Counted from the stretch's first letter, positions 51,054 to 60,684 are shown. The stretch: DNA of 64,000 bases from Clostridium sp. 1001271B_151109_B4 (GCF_015670405.1 NZ_JADPBQ010000011.1:23483-87482); one strand, 5' to 3'. Translations and numbers: made by a program. The notes: generated by a model from the sequence alone, not told the origin.

Positions 51054-51628
51054 TACAATGTGAAAAATAAGTGTTGTCCTATACTAATTATGTTATGTTT
51101 TTCTACACCTTGCATCCAGGAGCAAGTAGCTATATCTGGATTATAGAAAAATACAGCATCTCCTGTAGGATCATTTCCACTTAATGCATCATAAACAGCA
51201 TCAAAGCATTCTTGAGTTGGTTCAACATTAATTTGACCATCAACAATGCAAGAAAAAGCTCTAGGTTGATATACAACGCCTTCAATTGTATTAGGAAAAC
51301 CATTGTTAAGAGCTCTGTTTAATATTACTGATGCAACAGCAACTTTACCCTCATAGGGCTCACCTTTACTTTCAGCATATACTACTTGAGACATTAAATA
51401 AATATCTGATTGTGTTAAATAAAGCATTTGATTATTTTCTTTAAAAACTTGTACGTAATCATCATCAGATAAGTTTATATAGTTATTTGTGTTACTTTCT
51501 AAATTAGCTAAATCGTTGTCTAATATTGTACTTGCGCTTACTTCAATATATGAATTATATAAGCTTAAGTCAAGTGCTGAAAGGGATAGTGTTAGTATAA
51601 TACAAAATAAGAATTTTCCAAATTTCAT
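51053..51628 (-). CDS. SleB-type spore-cortex/cell-wall hydrolase
   Basis: The 191-residue secreted protein starts at 51628 behind AAAGGAGG, with a signal peptide (about residues 1-32, ending near VSA). The Hydrolase_2 (SleB/CwlJ) domain contains VVYAESKGEPYEGKVAVASV with the catalytic glutamate, VILNRALNNGFP and VVYQPRAFSC. There is no N-terminal peptidoglycan-binding repeat, so it is SleB-like rather than full SleB. A role in cortex lysis or wall turnover is inferred. Confidence 0.88.
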   Translation of the reverse strand: MKFGKFLFCIILTLSLSALDLSLYNSYIEVSASTILDNDLANLESNTNNYINLSDDDYVQVFKENNQMLYLTQSDIYLMSQVVYAESKGEPYEGKVAVASVILNRALNNGFPNTIEGVVYQPRAFSCIVDGQINVEPTQECFDAVYDALSGNDPTGDAVFFYNPDIATCSWMQGVEKHNIISIGQHLFFTL

Positions 51629-51664
51629 AATAAACCTCCTTTTGGAATAACCCAATCGAGATTT

Positions 51665-51694
51665 ATTTTACCCAAAAAATTTAAAATAATACAA
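51665..51694 (-). promoter_or_regulatory. Candidate promoter of the SleB-like gene
   Basis: Minus strand: TTGTAT (51694-51689), 18 bases, TAAAAT (51670-51665). It lies in the 73-base gap after the upstream gene. Confidence 0.45.
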
Positions 51695-51701
51695 AACATT
51701 A

Positions 51702-52721
51702 TCAAAAAGAGTTTAATAATGATTCAAAGGAAGTTTTTACATCCTCATATTTAGAAAATGCATTTTCGTAATATTTGTCTATACTTTTTTTATTATCTTC
51801 ATATGATGAAGAGGATTTTTCATAAATAACTGCAATTTTAAGAGAATTTAAATAAGTAGAGTATAAGGAAAACGTATTATTTACAGAGTTATAATAGGAA
51901 ATACATCCCTCTGGTATAGAAGAATAATTAAAATCATTTTTTATCACTGTTAAAGCATCTTCTTTTTTCTTTATATCATCAAGTATTACATCTAATGAAC
52001 GATTATCTTTTCTTATTAACTTGATTGCGGGTTCTAAGTCTTCTAATAAATCAGAAAAACTATTAGTACATTTAGTAAGCTTTTCAATATAGGCATTATA
52101 TTGAGTAGTTTTTATAGAGTCTTGTTTATTCAGTTTATCAATTGTATTTAAATAGCTAATTAAGTTATCAAAAAAGGTTTCGCTATCTTCTGGTAACTCT
52201 AAAGAAAATCCATAAGGAGATAATTCATCATAACTACTATTGCAGTTTTCTTTTAATACTAATATTTGTGAAGTAATTTCAGAAGCTGTTAAGTTACTTG
52301 TATATGATAAAACTTCAAGACAGTATTTATAAAGATTTTCTGTATTTTCTATACAGGATGTAAGTTTTGGAATTATTTCAGGAGTTTCATTGTTAGCTAC
52401 AACGGTTGAGGCAACCTTTTCTTTTAATGAACTTAGTTTGCTTAAATCATCAGTTAATATACTTGAAGCTGATTTAGTATTTACTGTTACTCCATTAATA
52501 CAATCTTTTAAAGTAGAGTTAATAGAAGAAAGTTCAGTAACGTAAGGTTCAAATTCTTTTGATGAAGTATCTGTAATAACTAATCCATTATTACTTAAGG
52601 TTTGAATAGCATTATTATTTTTATATAATAATATCATCATAGTAGATGTTACAATTACACCTATGCTTAAAGTAATTAAGAATATTTTATTCTCAGATAA
52701 TGTTTTTTTTATATTTTCCAA
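51702..52721 (-). CDS. Membrane-anchored extracellular protein of unknown function
   Basis: I do not recognise this 339-residue protein. One hydrophobic helix at about residues 14-31 follows a Lys-rich N-terminus, so it is probably anchored with the rest outside. The exterior part is Ser/Asn/Lys-rich, mostly predicted helical with scattered Leu/Ile heptads, contains several isolated cysteines, and lacks catalytic motifs. A TTG start is used, with AAAGGA 11 bases upstream. It lies upstream of, and in the same direction as, the SleB-like gene, and is divergent from cdaA. Confidence 0.8.
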   Translation of the reverse strand: MENIKKTLSENKIFLITLSIGVIVTSTMMILLYKNNNAIQTLSNNGLVITDTSSKEFEPYVTELSSINSTLKDCINGVTVNTKSASSILTDDLSKLSSLKEKVASTVVANNETPEIIPKLTSCIENTENLYKYCLEVLSYTSNLTASEITSQILVLKENCNSSYDELSPYGFSLELPEDSETFFDNLISYLNTIDKLNKQDSIKTTQYNAYIEKLTKCTNSFSDLLEDLEPAIKLIRKDNRSLDVILDDIKKKEDALTVIKNDFNYSSIPEGCISYYNSVNNTFSLYSTYLNSLKIAVIYEKSSSSYEDNKKSIDKYYENAFSKYEDVKTSFESLLNSF

Positions 52722-52903
52722 AAAAATTCACATCCTTTAAGTATAATTACAATTTAAATATTATGAAGAAATCATTTTATATAATTTATATTAAGAAAAA
52801 AGGAAATTATACTTAAAAGAGGAATTAAAAATAAAATAATAATATTTTAACAATTATTATTATAGTGTATAATTTAATTAGTAAATTTATGGTGGTGGAT
52901 TAG

Positions 52904-53758
52904 ATGCAAAACTTTATTACGATAGTAATGAATTCACTAAAGAGTATGTCAGTTACTGCTGTTATTGATATTTTAGTAGTAGCATTTATATTTTATAAAG
53001 GATATATGTTAATTAAAGAAACAAGAGCTGAGCAGCTATTAAAGGGAATAGCATTTATTATTATTCTAATTCCAATTAGTTCTATTTTAAATTTAAGCAT
53101 GCTATATTTTATATTAAGCAAGACTTTGACAATTGGAATAATATCTGTTGTAATAATATTTCAGCCTGAAATTAGAAGAGCTTTAGAGCATTTAGGTAGA
53201 AGTGCTTTTGAAGATAAGCATGGTCTTGTTGATAAGGAACAGAGAAATATCTATGTAAATGAAATTGTTAATGCTGTATCTAACTTAGCAGAAACTAAAA
53301 CAGGTGCATTAATAGCAATTGAACAAGGAACAGGGCTAGGGGAGATTATTTCTTCAGGAACTATTATTGATGCAAAAATTACTGCAAATTTATTAGAAAA
53401 TATATTTGTAGTTAATACTCCACTTCATGATGGAGCTACAATAATAGGTAAAGATAGAATAGTAGCTTCTGGATGTGTTTTACCTTTGACTAATAATCAA
53501 GAGATAAATAAAAAATTAGGAACCAGGCATAGAGCAGGAATAGGACTCTCAGAAATATCAGATGCTTTAGTTATTATAGTATCAGAAGAAACAGGAACTA
53601 TTTCTTTAGCTATAAATGGACGTTTAACAAGAAATTATGATAAGGATAGATTAAGAAGTATCTTACTAAAGATAATGGATCATAGAGAAGAGAAGAATGT
53701 TAAAACTGCTGGCAAGAAGGTGAAAACATGGATAACTGGAATAATAAACAGAAAGTAA
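52904..53758 (+). CDS. cdaA: Diadenylate cyclase CdaA
   Basis: CdaA makes cyclic di-AMP from two ATP. The 284-residue protein has three N-terminal membrane helices and the DAC domain with DGA (residues 176-178) and RHR (208-210), both catalytic motifs intact. It overlaps cdaR by 31 bases. Together with GlmM (61138) this is the classical CdaA-CdaR-GlmM system linking c-di-AMP to wall synthesis and osmotic control. Confidence 0.97.
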   Translation: MQNFITIVMNSLKSMSVTAVIDILVVAFIFYKGYMLIKETRAEQLLKGIAFIIILIPISSILNLSMLYFILSKTLTIGIISVVIIFQPEIRRALEHLGRSAFEDKHGLVDKEQRNIYVNEIVNAVSNLAETKTGALIAIEQGTGLGEIISSGTIIDAKITANLLENIFVVNTPLHDGATIIGKDRIVASGCVLPLTNNQEINKKLGTRHRAGIGLSEISDALVIIVSEETGTISLAINGRLTRNYDKDRLRSILLKIMDHREEKNVKTAGKKVKTWITGIINRK

Positions 53759-55002
53759 TAGTTCAATTTGTATGTATTTTGCTATCTTTAGGCTTATGGA
53801 TTTATGTAACTAATATTGAAAATCCACTAAAGTCTTATGAATTAAATAATGTGCCAGTAGAAATATTAAATTCAGATAGTTTGAAAGATGCAGGATTGGC
53901 GTTATCTCCAAATCAAGACTTTTATGTAAAGTTAAAAATTGAAGGTAATACCCAAGATTTATTTAGTATAGATAAAAGTGATTTTAAGATAACGGTAGAT
54001 TTAAGTGAATTTGTACTTAAAAAAGGAGAAAATAAGATTGCTGTAAACATTCAAGAAGCTCCAAGTACAGTAAAGATTAAAAATAGTAGTGGGCTAACAA
54101 TTACAGTTAATACTGAGGAGTATTCTACAAAAGAGGTGCCGGTAAAATCAGAGATTAATGTTATATCAAAGTCTAGTTATTATGTTGCAACACCGGTATT
54201 TAGTCCAGAAACTGTAACAGTATCGGGACCAGAATCTTTAGTTAACAAAGTTACTAAAGTAATTGCTGAAGGCGAAGAAAGTAATGCAGTAAAGACTATT
54301 GTGAAAAATTACATTATATCACCAGTGGATGATAATGGTGATGAGGTTACAGGGATAGAATTATCACAAAAGTGGGTTGAAGCAACTATTGAAATTAACG
54401 AAGGAAAAACAGTTCCTATAAAAATAAATACAACAGGAACATTATCTAATGGCTTGAGATTAAAATCAATATCATCTGATATAACGGAGATTAGAATAAC
54501 AGGACCAGAAGGGATTTTAAATAATGTAAATGAAATTGGAACAGAGATAATTGATTTATCTGCAATAAAAGATTCAACTACTGTAGATGTTGCATTAGGA
54601 ATACCAGATGGGATATCAATTCATAATGGTGAAAGTTCAATAAAAGTTAATATATCAGTAGATAAGTCTCAGACCAAGGAGTTTACAATTTCTTATTCAA
54701 TAATAGGAACAACAGCAGAAGGATTGACTATTGTGCCAGATTCAGAGAGTGTTACAATAACAGTATCAGGTTATGCTGATGTATTAAATAATCTAACAGA
54801 GTCAAACTTTACTGCAGAGTTAGATGTTTCAGAATATACTGAGGCTGGAGAATACACTAAAGTACCTACTGTAAATTTAGTTAGTGTAGATAATGTTAAT
54901 ATAGATAACGTAAGTGAAGTAAAATTGACTATATCTAAAGATACGCAGACTAGTACTGATCCTGATGATAGTACAGGAAATACAGAAGAATTAAATGAAT
55001 AA
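53728..55002 (+). CDS. cdaR: CdaA regulatory protein CdaR (YbbR domains)
   Basis: CdaR sits in the membrane by one N-terminal helix (about residues 9-25, FVCILLSLGLWIYV) and has YbbR-type repeats outside. Repeats are recognisable by recurrent VTVSGPESLVNKV, IRITGPEGILNNV and VTVSGYADVLNNL units. The 424-residue protein ends in an acidic, Thr/Asp-rich tail. Translation is coupled to cdaA by overlap. It modulates CdaA activity in other Firmicutes. Confidence 0.95.
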   Translation: MDNWNNKQKVIVQFVCILLSLGLWIYVTNIENPLKSYELNNVPVEILNSDSLKDAGLALSPNQDFYVKLKIEGNTQDLFSIDKSDFKITVDLSEFVLKKGENKIAVNIQEAPSTVKIKNSSGLTITVNTEEYSTKEVPVKSEINVISKSSYYVATPVFSPETVTVSGPESLVNKVTKVIAEGEESNAVKTIVKNYIISPVDDNGDEVTGIELSQKWVEATIEINEGKTVPIKINTTGTLSNGLRLKSISSDITEIRITGPEGILNNVNEIGTEIIDLSAIKDSTTVDVALGIPDGISIHNGESSIKVNISVDKSQTKEFTISYSIIGTTAEGLTIVPDSESVTITVSGYADVLNNLTESNFTAELDVSEYTEAGEYTKVPTVNLVSVDNVNIDNVSEVKLTISKDTQTSTDPDDSTGNTEELNE

Positions 55003-55009
55003 TTTATCG

Positions 55010-55043
55010 TTAAGGTCAATCTAAATATTTGGATTGACCTTAA
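55010..55043 (+). terminator. Hairpin after cdaR
   Basis: A perfect 12-bp stem TTAAGGTCAATC/GATTGACCTTAA has a 10-base loop. Because no T-run follows, the next gene may still be co-transcribed. Confidence 0.5.
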
Positions 55044-55064
55044 TGACCAATATGAGGTGAATAT

Positions 55065-56666
55065 ATGACAATAAGAATAAATAATCTAAGCCTTGGTTTA
55101 GATGATGACATAAGTTTATTAAAGAAAAAGATAAGTAAAAAATTAAGAATTTCAGAAAAAGAAATTGAAAACTTAAGAATAGTAAGAGAAAGTATTGATG
55201 CTAGAAAAAAGGATAATATTAAACTTACATATGCAGTTGAAATTAATCACAAAGATGAAGAAAAGTTAGTTAATAGACTTCATGATAATGATGTCAGGGT
55301 AGATGTATCTAAGTATGAACCGGATGTTGAACCAGGAGCTGAAAGACTTAATAATAGGCCAGTAGTAGTTGGACTTGGGCCAGCAGGATTATTTTCAGCA
55401 TTAATGTTAGCTCAAAAAGGTTATAAACCATTGGTGATAGAACGTGGAGAAGATGTTGATAAAAGAACAGAGACTGTGGATAGATTTTGGAAAACTGGTG
55501 AACTTAATTTAGAATCAAATGTTCAGTTTGGTGAAGGGGGAGCAGGTTCATTTTCAGATGGAAAGCTTACTACTAGAATTAAGGATAAAAAATGTGACTA
55601 TGTCTTAGCAGAACTTGTTAAAGCAGGAGCTCCAGCAGAAATAAAATATGAAGCAAAGCCGCACGTTGGAACAGATATACTAAAGGATGTAGTAAAAAAT
55701 ATAAGAAAACAAATAATTGCTTTAGGAGGAGAGGTTAGATTTTCCTCTAAGCTTGAATATATAAAGAGTAATGATGGAAAAATAAAAAGTATAGTTGTAA
55801 ATGGTGATGAAATACCATGTGATGCACTTGTTTTAGCGTTGGGGCATAGTTCAAGAGATACATATGAAATGTTACATAAAATAGGAATATTTATGGAGCC
55901 AAAGGCATTTGCAATTGGTGTTAGAATTGAGCATCCTCAAGAAATGATTAATGTTGGGCAATACGGTAAGATGGCAAGTCATCCAAGATTACAAGCAGCA
56001 AGTTACAATTTAACTTATCAAAGTAAAGATTTAGGTAGAGGAGTATATTCATTCTGTATGTGTCCCGGTGGAGTAGTAGTAGCGGCTGCTTCAGAAGAAA
56101 AGAGATTAGTTTCAAATGGTATGAGTTATCATGCAAGAGATAAGGCTAATTCAAATTCTGCATTAGTTGTAACTGTTGGACCAGAAGATTTTGAAGGAAC
56201 TTCAGTATTAAGAGGAATGGAATTCCAAAGGCATTATGAATCATTAGCTTACAAAGTTGGTGGTGGTGGATACAAAGCTCCAGTTCAATTATTAGGTGAT
56301 TTTGTTAATGATAGAAAATCAACTAAATTAGGAGCAGTTATTCCAAGTTATGAACCTGGCTTTGAATTTGCAGATATGAGAGAATGTTTACCTTCTTATG
56401 TTGTTAATGGAATTAAAGAAGGTGTAAATAATTTTGATAGAAAAATTAAAGGCTACGGAAGAGAAGATGCTGTGTTAACGGGTATTGAAACAAGAACTTC
56501 AGCTCCAGTTAAAATAACTAGAAATGAAAGATTAGAAAGTATTTCTTTAAGTGGTCTATACCCATGTGGAGAAGGAGCAGGTTTCGCTGGAGGAATAGTA
56601 TCTGCAGCAGTAGACGGAATCAAAGTTGCAGAGAGAATTATAGAAAAATATAGTCCAATACAGTAG
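55065..56666 (+). CDS. COG2509-type FAD-dependent oxidoreductase
   Basis: This 533-residue flavoprotein has a roughly 90-residue N-terminal domain, then the dinucleotide-binding VVGLGPAGLFSALMLAQKG (about residues 101-119), ERGEDVDKR and FGEGGAGSFSDGKLTTRI. The C-terminal GLYPCGEGAGFAGGIVSAAVDG closes the FAD site. The family is conserved in clostridia next to cdaR; substrate is not established. Confidence 0.9.
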   Translation: MTIRINNLSLGLDDDISLLKKKISKKLRISEKEIENLRIVRESIDARKKDNIKLTYAVEINHKDEEKLVNRLHDNDVRVDVSKYEPDVEPGAERLNNRPVVVGLGPAGLFSALMLAQKGYKPLVIERGEDVDKRTETVDRFWKTGELNLESNVQFGEGGAGSFSDGKLTTRIKDKKCDYVLAELVKAGAPAEIKYEAKPHVGTDILKDVVKNIRKQIIALGGEVRFSSKLEYIKSNDGKIKSIVVNGDEIPCDALVLALGHSSRDTYEMLHKIGIFMEPKAFAIGVRIEHPQEMINVGQYGKMASHPRLQAASYNLTYQSKDLGRGVYSFCMCPGGVVVAAASEEKRLVSNGMSYHARDKANSNSALVVTVGPEDFEGTSVLRGMEFQRHYESLAYKVGGGGYKAPVQLLGDFVNDRKSTKLGAVIPSYEPGFEFADMRECLPSYVVNGIKEGVNNFDRKIKGYGREDAVLTGIETRTSAPVKITRNERLESISLSGLYPCGEGAGFAGGIVSAAVDGIKVAERIIEKYSPIQ

Positions 56667-56810
56667 TATTAAAAGCAATATATTTTTAAAAGTTAATGTT
56701 TGTGCTGCAAATGGGAACAGTATGATTTTAGATGTAAGTAGATTTTATTAAGCGATATTATAATGAATATTGCATCTAAAAACAAATTGGAGTATTTACA
56801 TTAACCTAGG

Positions 56811-56990
56811 AAAAAAGAGATATTATTATTGAAGGGAATATTGAAATCGAGCTGTAGAATTTAATAATTGATAGAAGATAATTTGCGTGAAGAAGATTAT
56901 ATGTTTGAGCGGTAGCAAATTATCTGGAATCAATTATATAAATTCAAGGCGAAATTTCACTAATCCTCGGAAAAATAATATCTCTTTTTT
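56811..56990. repeat. 180-bp imperfect palindrome (MITE-like element)
   Basis: The ends AAAAAAGAGATATTATT (56811-56827) and 56974-56990 are perfect 17-bp inverted repeats. Further in, 56857-56872 pairs with 56929-56945 with one extra base, and 56876-56886 pairs with 56915-56925, leaving a 28-base loop. Almost the whole element can therefore fold into one long hairpin. No ORF is inside. The right and left ends resemble the terminator hairpin at 42761-42827, suggesting a repeat family. The final T-run could terminate transcription. Confidence 0.75.
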
Positions 56991-57160
56991 GTTATTTCTG
57001 CTATGGTTAGAAATTCAACATGAAATTTTCTGAAAATTTAGGTTTTTGTGAAAAAGTTTGGTAAAATAAAATATAAGGTAAATATTCCATTTAATTAAAA
57101 AGAATACAAATACTTACTAAACAGGGTTATTGGGAAATGAATATATAGGAGAGGTGTAAC

Positions 57161-58069
57161 ATGAGTAAAAGTTTTGATGATTTATTAACTAAGTTAAAGG
57201 TAGCAAAAACAAAGAAGTTAGCAGTAGCAGTGGCACAAGATGAGCCAGTTTTAGAAGCAGTTAAAGCTGCAAAGGATAGAGGGATTGCAGAAGCAATTTT
57301 AGTTGGGGATAAAGATAAGATTGAAGAAATTGCTGCAAAAATTGATATGGATTTAACTTCTTTTGAAATAGTTAATGAAGCAGATGTTAAAAAAGCTACA
57401 TTAAAAGCAATTGAATTAGTATCAAGTGGTGCAGCAGATATGGTTATGAAGGGATTAGTTGATACAGCTACTTTCTTAAGAAGTGTATTAAATAAAGAAG
57501 TTGGACTTAGAACAGGAAAGTTAATGTCACATGTATCTGTATTTGAAATTGAAGGAATTGATAGATTAGTTTTATTAACAGATGCTGCATTTAATACTTA
57601 TCCAGATTTAAAACAAAAGGTTCAAATTATAAACAATTCTGTAATGGTAGCAAAATCTTGTGGAATAGAAAATCCAAAGGTTGCTCCAGTTTGTGCAGTA
57701 GAAGTTGTAAATCCAGATATGCCAGCAACTATAGATGCGGCATTATTATCTAAGATGAGTGACAGAGGACAAATTAAAGGGTGCATAGTTGATGGACCTT
57801 TAGCTTTAGATAATGCATTATCTGAAGAAGCAGCACATCATAAAGGGGTAACAGGACCAGTAGCGGGAAAAGCAGATATATTATTACTTCCTAATATAGA
57901 TGTTGCAAATGTTATGTATAAGTCTTTAACTTATACAGCTCATACTAAAAATGGTGGTATATTAGTAGGAACATCAGCTCCAGTTATTTTAACTTCAAGA
58001 GCAGATAGCTTTGAAACAAAGGTAAATTCTATTGCATTAGCTGCATTAGTATCAGAGGGTAGAAAGTAA
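57161..58069 (+). CDS. ptb: Phosphate butyryltransferase
   Basis: Ptb converts butyryl-CoA plus phosphate to butyryl phosphate. The 302-residue protein belongs to the phosphate acetyl/butaryltransferase family (AVAVAQDEPVLEAVKAAKDRG near residues 20-40, MVMKGLVDTATFLRSVL about 94-110, AGKADILLLPNIDVAN). Followed 24 bp later by buk, it forms the terminal butyrate/ATP-producing step. GGAGAGGTG precedes the ATG. Confidence 0.97.
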   Translation: MSKSFDDLLTKLKVAKTKKLAVAVAQDEPVLEAVKAAKDRGIAEAILVGDKDKIEEIAAKIDMDLTSFEIVNEADVKKATLKAIELVSSGAADMVMKGLVDTATFLRSVLNKEVGLRTGKLMSHVSVFEIEGIDRLVLLTDAAFNTYPDLKQKVQIINNSVMVAKSCGIENPKVAPVCAVEVVNPDMPATIDAALLSKMSDRGQIKGCIVDGPLALDNALSEEAAHHKGVTGPVAGKADILLLPNIDVANVMYKSLTYTAHTKNGGILVGTSAPVILTSRADSFETKVNSIALAALVSEGRK

Positions 58070-58093
58070 TATACTTAGGGGGTATTGAGAATT

Positions 58094-59161
58094 ATGGCAT
58101 ATAAATTATTAATAATTAATCCAGGGTCAACATCAACTAAAATAGGGGTTTATTCAGGAGAAAAAGAAGTTTTAGTTGAAACATTAAGACATTCATCAGA
58201 TGAAATAGCTAAATATGATACTATTTTTGATCAAAAAAGCTTTAGAAAAGAAGTTATAATGAATATTTTAAAAGAAAATAATATTGATGTGAATTCATTA
58301 GACGCAATAGTAGGAAGAGGGGGAATGCTTAGACCTATTCCAGGCGGAACTTATGAAGTTACGGATAATTTATTAGAAGATTTAAAAGTTGGAGTATCAG
58401 GACAACATGCATCTAATTTAGGTGGAATATTAGCAAATGAAATTGCAAAGGAAGTTGGAATAAGGTCATTTATAGTTGATCCTGTTGTTGTAGATGAATT
58501 ACAAGATGTAGCTAGAATTTCAGGTATTCCTGAACTGCCAAGAAGAAGTATTTTCCATGCGTTAAATCAAAAAGCAGTTGCTAAGAGATATGCAAGAGAG
58601 AATGGAAAAGCATATGATGATTTAAATCTTGTTGTAGTTCATATGGGTGGAGGAGTATCTGTTGCTGCTCATAAGGATGGGTTAGTTATTGATGTAAATA
58701 ATACTTTAGATGGAGACGGACCATTTTCACCAGAAAGGGCAGGATCAGTTCCAGTTGGAGATTTAGTTAAGTTATGCTTTAGTGGAAAGTATACTCAAGC
58801 AGAAGTATATAACAAGATAGTTGGTAAGGGTGGTTATGTTGCATACCTTAACACTAATGATGCTAGAGATGTATTAAAAGCTAGAGAAGAAGGAGATGAA
58901 TATGCTTCATTAATATTTGATGCATTTATTTATCAAGTTAGCAAAGCTATAGGGGAAATGTCTACTGTTCTTAATGGAAAGGTTGATCAAATTATTTTAA
59001 CTGGTGGAATAGCTTATTCAGCTGTAGTAGTCAAAGAAATTAAGAAAAGAGTTAAATGGATTAGTGATATAACTGTTTATCCAGGAGAAGATGAATTATT
59101 AGCATTAGCTCAAGGTGCTATTAGAGTTCTTGATGGAGAAGAAGAAGCAAAGATATACTAA
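58094..59161 (+). CDS. buk: Butyrate kinase
   Basis: Buk transfers phosphate from butyryl phosphate to ADP, yielding butyrate and ATP. ATG 58094 gives the standard 355 residues; the in-frame TTG 58085 is only two bases from GGGGG and is rejected. Acetate-kinase-fold motifs are visible: [13 protein letters not shown] (about residues 7-19), [12 protein letters not shown], and LTGGIAYSA. With ptb it shows a butyrogenic fermenter. Confidence 0.97.
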   Translation: MAYKLLIINPGSTSTKIGVYSGEKEVLVETLRHSSDEIAKYDTIFDQKSFRKEVIMNILKENNIDVNSLDAIVGRGGMLRPIPGGTYEVTDNLLEDLKVGVSGQHASNLGGILANEIAKEVGIRSFIVDPVVVDELQDVARISGIPELPRRSIFHALNQKAVAKRYARENGKAYDDLNLVVVHMGGGVSVAAHKDGLVIDVNNTLDGDGPFSPERAGSVPVGDLVKLCFSGKYTQAEVYNKIVGKGGYVAYLNTNDARDVLKAREEGDEYASLIFDAFIYQVSKAIGEMSTVLNGKVDQIILTGGIAYSAVVVKEIKKRVKWISDITVYPGEDELLALAQGAIRVLDGEEEAKIY

Positions 59162-59180
59162 GATTTAAATAATATAATTG

Positions 59181-59220
59181 CCTCTGGGATTAATTCAAGG
59201 TTTGAATTAATTTCAGGGGT
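59181..59220 (+). terminator. Terminator hairpin after buk
   Basis: CCTCTG/CAGGGG (59181-59186 with 59214-59219) encloses a perfect ATTAATTCAA/TTGAATTAAT stem. The tail is only moderately T-rich. Confidence 0.7.
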
Positions 59221-59289
59221 GATTATATTATGAAATAATATTACCATAAAAAATTAAATGGTGTTACTAAACAAAAAAATATTTTCTAT

Positions 59290-59433
59290 GCTTTGAAACA
59301 GTAGCATTTATAGCTATTCAAGGTATTATGCTCAGTATTAACTATTTTAGCTATGTTCTTTTATAATGTAACTGGAGATATTCATACAATTAAAGATGAA
59401 AGAAAATTAAAAGGACAATTTAAAACTATTTAG
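59290..59433 (+). pseudogene. Degraded membrane-protein fragment
   Basis: Two adjacent frames read as a hydrophobic helix and a charged tail: FETVAFIAIQGIML in one, then LTILAMFFYNVTGDIHTI and DERKLKGQFKTI before TAG in the next. The shift and lack of a start suggest the C-terminus of a decayed transporter; a sugar symporter of the GPH type is a guess. A strong terminator follows at once. Confidence 0.35.
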
Positions 59434-59444
59434 ATGAGAAATAG

Positions 59445-59494
59445 AAAAGACTTAAAATAATGTAATTATTATCTTAAGTCTTTTAATTTTAGGT
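59445..59494 (+). terminator. Strong terminator after the degraded fragment
   Basis: A 17-bp stem with one A-C mismatch (59445-59461 with 59468-59484), loop GTAATT, then AATTTT. Its quality suggests it once served a real gene. Confidence 0.8.
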
Positions 59495-59551
59495 AAAATA
59501 TATTTAATTTAGAATTAAACATAATTACATATTTAATACGTTAATGTATAA

Positions 59552-59716
59552 CGGATTAATATATATAATAAAAAGTTAACAATAGCTAACAGTATTATTA
59601 CTCAGCAAAATTTTGGGATTAAAATTACTAGTGTTTTAGAATCGGAAGAATTGGTAAATAGCTTGAAATGGGAAGGTGTAAGTAATAAATCTAATATTGT
59701 GGAAATAAAAAAGTAA
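59552..59716 (+). pseudogene. Start-less open segment, possible gene remnant
   Basis: Fifty-four codons are open without an ATG, GTG or TTG near the beginning; the second half reads SVLESEELVNSLKWEGV and NKSNIVEIKK before TAA. This looks like a protein C-terminus and is followed immediately by a terminator-like stem. No family was recognised, and chance openness in AT-rich DNA is possible. Confidence 0.3.
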
Positions 59717-59767
59717 GAAGTAGGAGTTTGGAAAAAAATCTTAACTATTAATTCTTACTTTTTATTT
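59708..59767 (+). terminator. Terminator-like hairpin overlapping the second remnant
   Basis: AAAAAGTAAGAA (59708-59719) pairs with TTCTTACTTTTT (59752-59763), 32-base loop, then a T-rich tail. Confidence 0.6.
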
Positions 59768-59860
59768 ACTAACTATAAGAGCTGAATTGTTTAATGAATA
59801 TTAAATTTGGATAGAATTAAGGTATAATATTTATAGAGTATAAAGGTGTGGGTAGTTAAT

Positions 59861-60634
59861 ATGAGAAGTAATATAGAGGTTAAAAATAAGCTTACTTTAG
59901 TTTCGCAAATGGGTAATCAATCTTGTTTTCAAATTTTAAGATATTCGTCGCTTAATGGTGCAAGTGAATTAAATGTAGCTAGGGCTATTAGGACCATTGA
60001 AGGTAATGGTAAGAGACTAAAGCAGGTTAGAATATTACTTAATGATAGATCTGTTAAGATTCAAGAAGGTACTCTAAGCTATATGAAGGGTTTTATTGAA
60101 AGAAGTGATATAGTAAATGAGTATAAGGGAATTAAAAGAGTTATTTTTGGAGTTACTCATATGGAGCATTTTGGATTGAAAACTGTTTTTAGTGGAACTG
60201 GCGAAATATTATTAAAGCCTAGTTTTAATGATTTTACACTAATTGAATTAGTTGATGAAGAAATAATAATAAATGAAGATATGTTTTATGGATGTGATAG
60301 TGAGATTAATATTTCTTTAACTTCAAATGATAGTAATAAAATGAATTTAAGTGGATCTGGAGTTATTGTATTGAAATTACCTGTACCAGAAGAAGAGATT
60401 ATAAGATGTAAATTATATAAAGATAGATTAGTTGTTAATGGTGACTTTATAGTATTAAGAAGTGCTAATGTAAAAGTAAGTCAAGAAGAGTATGAAAGAA
60501 TAATTGATGGAGAACTTGTAGAAGAAGTAAATAATGTTTATAGTGGTATAGGTGAAGTATGGATTTTACCAACAAAAAGTATTTATGATAAATACACCGA
60601 AGCAGATTGCTTTGAAAATGATGAAGAAAATTAA
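59861..60634 (+). CDS. AIM24-family protein
   Basis: The 257-residue product is related to the AIM24 family (TRAP-like beta-sandwich), widespread in bacteria and of uncertain function. Gly/beta-rich stretches FSGTGEILLKPS, LSGSGVIVLKLP and YSGIGEVWILPT repeat the same F/LSGxGxhhLxP-type unit about every 80 residues. ATG 59861 is preferred over GTG 59846, which overlaps the AAAGGTG ribosome site. It precedes the YerC-like regulator. Confidence 0.8.
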   Translation: MRSNIEVKNKLTLVSQMGNQSCFQILRYSSLNGASELNVARAIRTIEGNGKRLKQVRILLNDRSVKIQEGTLSYMKGFIERSDIVNEYKGIKRVIFGVTHMEHFGLKTVFSGTGEILLKPSFNDFTLIELVDEEIIINEDMFYGCDSEINISLTSNDSNKMNLSGSGVIVLKLPVPEEEIIRCKLYKDRLVVNGDFIVLRSANVKVSQEEYERIIDGELVEEVNNVYSGIGEVWILPTKSIYDKYTEADCFENDEEN

Positions 60635-60672
60635 TAAGCTAAAGAAAAATTTAAAGTATACTTAAATTTAGC

Positions 60673-60684
60673 ACACTAAAGTGT
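60673..60684. promoter_or_regulatory. 12-bp palindrome upstream of the YerC-like gene
   Basis: ACACTAAAGTGT is a perfect palindrome with a two-base centre, 37 bases before the ATG of a TrpR-fold protein. It could be an autoregulatory operator; evidence is positional only. Confidence 0.3.
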
